Assembly: GCA_031262265.1 (NCBI GenBank)
Contig: JAISIB010000015.1
Location: 1-27,919, forward strand
Direction: 5' to 3'
DNA: 27,919 bases
Origin: Prevotellaceae bacterium
GTDB lineage: Bacteria > Bacteroidota > Bacteroidia > Bacteroidales > Bacteroidaceae
Under the pieces are notes generated by a model. It searched no databases and had not been told where the DNA came from. It saw nothing but the letters and a program-made list of their open reading frames with translations. Made by a program: the position numbers and the translations under genes. Numbering within the stretch: position 1 is the stretch's first letter; the number at the start of each line of letters is the position of its first letter. Below are positions 25,141 through 27,919 of the stretch, in pieces.

Positions 25141-25173
25141 AACTCGCTTATCCGTTGGGTAAGCGAGTTTTTT
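25141..25173 (+). terminator. Intrinsic terminator of the ilv operon
   Basis: AACTCGCTTA (25141-25150) pairs perfectly with TAAGCGAGTT (25160-25169); two further C-G pairs are possible in the 9-nt loop. The stem runs into six T residues (25168-25173). Confidence 0.9.
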
Positions 25174-25292
25174 ATCTCCTAATATGTTAATAAACAACGA
25201 TGATTTTATTCGAAAAACAGCCGTTTTGTTGATAAATATCATATCCAAAACAGATGTTTATCCATTCACCACTATTACAAGCCTCATATTTT

Positions 25293-25316
25293 GCTGATTT
25301 TTCAGCTCTTTTTATT
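25293..25316 (+). terminator. Small hairpin with T-rich tail
   Basis: GCTGA-TTTT-TCAGC (25293-25306) followed by TCTTTTTATT. It resembles a terminator but nothing obvious is transcribed into it except read-through from ilvC. Confidence 0.35.
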
Positions 25317-25373
25317 GTCAATTATCATGCTGAAAGATGATTTAGGAACTATTTTAATGACTTTTCTCTGGTA

Positions 25374-25404
25374 TTGTATAAATAAAAAATACTTTGTACT
25401 TTCG
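25374..25404 (+). promoter_or_regulatory. Promoter-like pair before the candidate small RNA
   Basis: TTG at 25374-25376 and TACTTTCG at 25397-25404 (one mismatch to TAnnTTTG) are 20 nt apart. Transcription would begin near 25410. Confidence 0.5.
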
Positions 25405-25409
25405 CCGCT

Positions 25410-25599
25410 GAAATGTAAACGCACACTCACTTACTCAAATAAAGAAACATAACAAGTTAGTGAAGAGCCGTGCTCCGGCGGTATTAATACCGGAGACTTT
25501 TAACTACGAATTGCATCTGACATTGAGATAATGCGAGATGTGACATATGAAAATAGGTTTTTTATCAGGGTTTCCCCGTCCTAAGGACGGGGAAATTTT
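25410..25599 (+). ncRNA. Candidate structured small RNA of about 190 nt
   Basis: Four local hairpins follow the promoter-like pair. H1: TCACTTACT (25427-25435) with AGTTAGTGA (25455-25463), one T-T mismatch. H2: CTCCGG (25473-25478) with CCGGAG (25490-25495). H3: CATCT-ga-CATT (25514-25524) with AATG-cg-AGATG (25530-25540), two stems around a small internal loop. H4: an 11-bp perfect stem (25571-25595) with a 3-nt loop, then TTTTGTTT, a terminator. No coding frame explains the region and dusB has its own promoter downstream. I do not recognise an RNA family; the 6S long-hairpin shape is not evident. Confidence 0.45.
25571..25599 (+). terminator. Terminator hairpin of the candidate small RNA
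   Basis: TTTCCCCGTCC-TAA-GGACGGGGAAA is an 11-bp perfect stem followed by TTTT, then GTTT. The A-rich 5' side also makes it a possible terminator for the opposite strand. Confidence 0.7.
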
Positions 25600-25619
25600 G
25601 TTTAAAGTGGCTCCGTTTT

Positions 25620-25661
25620 CCCCGTATCTTATGAAAATATCCTCGTATCTTATGAAAAGCA
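25620..25661 (+). repeat. Two tandem 21-nt units
   Basis: Units at 25620-25640 and 25641-25661 share CGTATCTTATGAAAA and differ mainly at their edges (CCC versus CCT; TAT versus GCA). Period 21, as in the repeat at 23206-23268. The second unit's CCTCGTATCT recurs at 5879-5888. Confidence 0.75.
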
Positions 25662-25696
25662 GCGGCTTTGTTATTTTATTATCAAAGCGCGAAAAT
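25661..25696. repeat. Inverted pair of repeat units before dusB
   Basis: A degenerate inverted unit (AGCGGCTTTGTTATTT, 25661-25676) abuts a direct unit (TTATTATCAAAGCGCGAAAA, 25676-25695). The direct unit is identical over 22 bases to the right arm of the palindrome at 15630-15651. The first 26 bases equal 5836-5861. Confidence 0.75.
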
Positions 25697-25735
25697 TTAT
25701 TTTCGACGTATGCTATTAGAATGAGCTACACGCAC

Positions 25736-25743
25736 TAACTTTG
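25736..25743 (+). promoter_or_regulatory. -7 box of dusB
   Basis: TAACTTTG is a perfect TAnnTTTG, 24 bp before the ATG at 25768. It rules out an apparent TTG start at 25741, which lies inside the box. Confidence 0.65.
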
Positions 25744-25767
25744 CCGCGCGAAAACAAATATACAAAC

Positions 25768-26778
25768 ATGAAGATAGGCGATAAGTTGAACTTCGGTAAA
25801 TATCCGGTCTTTCTGGCTCCCATGGAAGACGTGACTGATTTGGCATTCCGACTAATGTGCAAACGCTTCGGAGCGGATATGGTCTACACAGAATTCGTAT
25901 CGAGTGATGCGCTAATACGCTTAGTTAACAAAACCAGACAGAAGCTAACCATTTGCGACGAAGAACGTCCTGTCGCTATCCAAATATACGGAAAAGACGC
26001 AGATACTATGGCCGAAGCAGCACGACTGTCGGAAGAAGCCAAACCTGACGTCATAGATATTAATTTCGGCTGTCCGGTGAAAAAAGTGGCCGGCAAAGGA
26101 GCAGGGGCGGGCTTGTTGCGCGATATTCCAAAGATGATCGAAATCACACGTGCAGTAGTCGGTGCGGTCAAGATACCCGTTACTGTGAAGACGCGACTGG
26201 GATGGGATAACGAACACCGTATCATAGTAGATTTAGCAGAGCAGCTCCAGGATTGCGGAATAGCGGCTCTTACCATTCACGGGCGAACACGTGCGCAAAT
26301 GTATACCGGACAGGCCGATTGGACGCTGATTGGTGCGGTGAAGAATAATCCTCGTATGCATATCCCCATTATTGGGAACGGCGACATTACGACGCCCGAG
26401 TGCGCACAAACCTGCTTCGATCGCTACGGAGTAGACGCTGTAATGGTAGGAAGGGGCAGTATCGGACGACCGTGGATATTTCGTGAAATAAAACAAGCAT
26501 TACTCGGAATAAAAGACCCACCTACTCTCTCACCGGAAGAAAAACTTCAAATATTAAAAGAGGAGATACAAGATAGCGTGGCGCGGCTGGACGAACGACG
26601 CGGGATTCTGCATATCCGCAGGCATCTGGCGGCTACGCCTTTATTCAAAGGAATACCTAACTTTCGCGAAACGCGTATTGCCATGCTTCGCGCCGAGACT
26701 GTCACCGAATTATTTCAAATTCTCAACGGTATCTTTGAGGCGGGCATGCTTACGCCATCCGAACAACGCAACGAGTAA
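25768..26778 (+). CDS. dusB: tRNA-dihydrouridine synthase, DusB type
   Basis: 336 residues starting MKIGDKLNFGKYPVFLAPME. It reduces uridine to dihydrouridine in tRNA using FMN and NAD(P)H. Family signatures: LAPMEDVTDLAFRLMCKRFG, ADMVYTEFVSSDAL, VAIQIYGKD, DINFGCPVKKVAGKGAGAGL with catalytic Cys102, VTVKTRLGW, LTIHGRTRAQMYTG, IIGNGDI and VMVGRGSIGRPWIF. Full length. Its last 69 bp overlap the tail of the convergent YfhO-like gene. Confidence 0.94.
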   Translation: MKIGDKLNFGKYPVFLAPMEDVTDLAFRLMCKRFGADMVYTEFVSSDALIRLVNKTRQKLTICDEERPVAIQIYGKDADTMAEAARLSEEAKPDVIDINFGCPVKKVAGKGAGAGLLRDIPKMIEITRAVVGAVKIPVTVKTRLGWDNEHRIIVDLAEQLQDCGIAALTIHGRTRAQMYTGQADWTLIGAVKNNPRMHIPIIGNGDITTPECAQTCFDRYGVDAVMVGRGSIGRPWIFREIKQALLGIKDPPTLSPEEKLQILKEEIQDSVARLDERRGILHIRRHLAATPLFKGIPNFRETRIAMLRAETVTELFQILNGIFEAGMLTPSEQRNE

Positions 26779-27919
26779 TCCCAATAACAATACGCCCCAA
26801 CCTATATAAGCTATCGCTTGTGTAGCTCGGATACTGGCCGGACGAAATATCATCTCTATGGTATGTTTCCCGGCCGGTATGTGCATAGCACGAAGTACGT
26901 AGTCGGCGCAAACAACATCCGCAGGTTGGTCGTCAATGGTAGCCGTCCATTCCGGATAATATATTTCTGAGAAGACAACAATACCGTCTCGTGTTGCGTT
27001 ACTCTCGTAAACGATTCTGTTGGGAGCGTATGAATTCAACCGGATAGTCGCTACCGTATCCGCCGGACACTTCTCCATGCCGGAAAGTAAGTTCTGAAAA
27101 CGCTTATCTACGACGGCCGTCTCACGCGGATTGACCTCGCCTAAACCAGCTATTTCCTCGTCCGCATCAGCCACGTAGCGCACTTCATTCACTCGCCATG
27201 CATTCCCATAGGCTTGCGGATTAAGAATAGGAACATCCCCGTTTTGAGTCGGAACAATTACGTATTTCATATTAAGCATGTTCAATATCGGAAACTCGTC
27301 CGCACCGGCTTTCGACAAGTCGCCTTGATTGGCCTGTATTGCGCGGGACAACGTTTGCATTTCGGGTGTAATATACCATTCGATCAGCTGCTGATAACGC
27401 AATAGTTTAGCTGCGTGATAACCGCCTATACTCTTATGCCAATATGAGGTATTGTTTTCGTTAAAAGTATTGGTTGCTAATTTCAGTACACGGTAATTTG
27501 GATCCTTATCTTGCAGAATAACTTTATCGGCTTCCGTTTGTTGGAACGTTTCGGTCGTAATTCGTTTGGTTTGAAATAGCCCATCGTTCAAATAACGTTT
27601 ATCCACGTTCCACAAATCAACGAGACAAAGAATACCGATGGCCGCTAACGCCCAATTCGCTTTGAGCTTTTTGTGGCTATACACCAGCAAAATGACCATT
27701 CCAACGGCTACGATCCAAAAACTCCGCCACGCGTCTGCCGTAAAAATACTCCGGCGAATCTCTGTGAGGTTTTCTACGAACGGAGCAAACTCCGAAGCGG
27801 GAAGTCCTTGCTTCAACATGGCCATTTCCGTGTCGGGAATGTAATTAGGAAAGAACACGGAGGGCATCATCGCAAGAATTAAGGCCAATCCGCCGGTTAG
27901 TCCGAAACTTATCCAAAGG
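26710..27919 (-). CDS. YfhO-family membrane protein, C-terminal part (cut by window edge)
   Basis: About 402 residues of the C-terminal end; the frame stays open to the right edge (LWISFGLTGGLALILAMMP), so the start is outside. A membrane segment pair (FWIVAVGMVILLVY, WALAAIGILCLVDLW) is followed by a large soluble part (NTSYWHKSIGGYHAAKLLRY, ILNMLNMKYVIVP, FSEIYYPEWTATIDDQPADV, RAMHIPAGKHTIEMIFRPAS) and a last helix (AIAYIGWGVLLLGLLVALFG). This layout is that of YfhO-like proteins, large GT-C-like membrane proteins linked in Gram-positives to lipoteichoic-acid glycosylation and of unknown role in Bacteroidetes. Stop codon at 26710-26712 lies inside dusB. Confidence 0.85.
   Translation of the reverse strand, partial: LWISFGLTGGLALILAMMPSVFFPNYIPDTEMAMLKQGLPASEFAPFVENLTEIRRSIFTADAWRSFWIVAVGMVILLVYSHKKLKANWALAAIGILCLVDLWNVDKRYLNDGLFQTKRITTETFQQTEADKVILQDKDPNYRVLKLATNTFNENNTSYWHKSIGGYHAAKLLRYQQLIEWYITPEMQTLSRAIQANQGDLSKAGADEFPILNMLNMKYVIVPTQNGDVPILNPQAYGNAWRVNEVRYVADADEEIAGLGEVNPRETAVVDKRFQNLLSGMEKCPADTVATIRLNSYAPNRIVYESNATRDGIVVFSEIYYPEWTATIDDQPADVVCADYVLRAMHIPAGKHTIEMIFRPASIRATQAIAYIGWGVLLLGLLVALFGWRKHARLKDTVENLK

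Larger units (their letters stand above)
25115..25767. other. Intergenic region between ilvC and dusB
   Basis: 653 bp without a supported protein gene. In order: ilvC terminator (25141-25173), an AT-rich stretch with nothing recognisable (25174-25290), a small hairpin with a T-rich tail (25293-25316), a promoter-like pair (25374-25404), a possible structured RNA ending in a terminator (25405-25599), tandem 21-nt repeats (25620-25661), an inverted repeat unit (25661-25696) and the dusB promoter (25736-25743). Confidence 0.65.

Noticed and set aside
25410..25599. 6S RNA
   Set aside because: 6S RNA is one long hairpin with a central bubble; here the ends do not pair and four local hairpins are seen.
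25547..25738. 63-residue plus-strand frame
   Set aside because: Its codons are largely the terminator hairpin and the 21-nt tandem repeats; composition is repeat-driven.

Overview
The window looks like a chromosomal segment of a Bacteroidota bacterium, most likely order Bacteroidales. Three things point there: several -7 elements of the Bacteroidetes type (TAnnTTTG) sit just upstream of genes, Shine-Dalgarno sites are mostly weak, and the gene families are typical of the group (DUF1343/NamZ beside an SSS symporter and a xanthan-lyase-like amidase, DUF4922, an acyl-ACP thioesterase inside the ilv operon, a GYGVQGPGQ-type ketol-acid reductoisomerase, YfhO). I cannot fix the genus. I see no insertion sequence, phage, plasmid, CRISPR, rRNA or tRNA gene.

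Region 1 (1-11636, minus strand) is one tightly packed operon of eight genes. It reads from a good promoter at 11607-11636: exo-N-acetylmuramidase NamZ, sodium:solute symporter, secreted N-acetylmuramoyl-L-alanine amidase with a fibronectin type III domain, exported metallophosphoesterase with a beta-propeller, cytosolic GT2 glycosyltransferase, DUF4922 HIT/GalT-like protein, SpoIID-domain protein, and the start of an AmpG-like MFS permease cut by the window edge. Four junctions overlap and the others are 4-38 bp apart. Together the genes suggest a peptidoglycan breakdown, import and salvage pathway. The roles of the GT2, DUF4922 and signal-less SpoIID members are undefined, and this is the best candidate here for an incompletely described system.

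Region 2 (11640-15134, plus strand) holds a divergent, repeat-bearing intergenic region, the paired radical SAM and DUF4130 genes of the rSAM_link_UDG type (presumed DNA or RNA modification/repair), a 60-residue membrane protein, a 426-bp gap with a promoter and a very strong hairpin terminator, and a Crp/Fnr-like regulator.

Region 3 (15135-19000) is a 570-bp gap followed by a large exported tricorn-like S41 protease, bracketed by two related perfect palindromes.

Region 4 (19040-25173, plus strand) is a branched-chain amino-acid operon: a possible 13-residue leader peptide rich in Leu/Ile/Val, then ilvD, ilvB, ilvN, an acyl-ACP thioesterase and ilvC, closed by a clean intrinsic terminator.

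Region 5 (25174-27919) has a 653-bp gap with a possible structured small RNA and repeats, then dusB (plus), which converges on and overlaps the tail of a partial YfhO-like membrane protein (minus).

A family of roughly 21-nt AT-rich repeats (cores ATAACAAACCGAG and CAAAGCGCGAAAAT) links the intergenic regions, appearing as tandem copies, inverted pairs and one copy inside a signal-peptide coding region. Everything here was read by eye; no database search or folding calculation was run.
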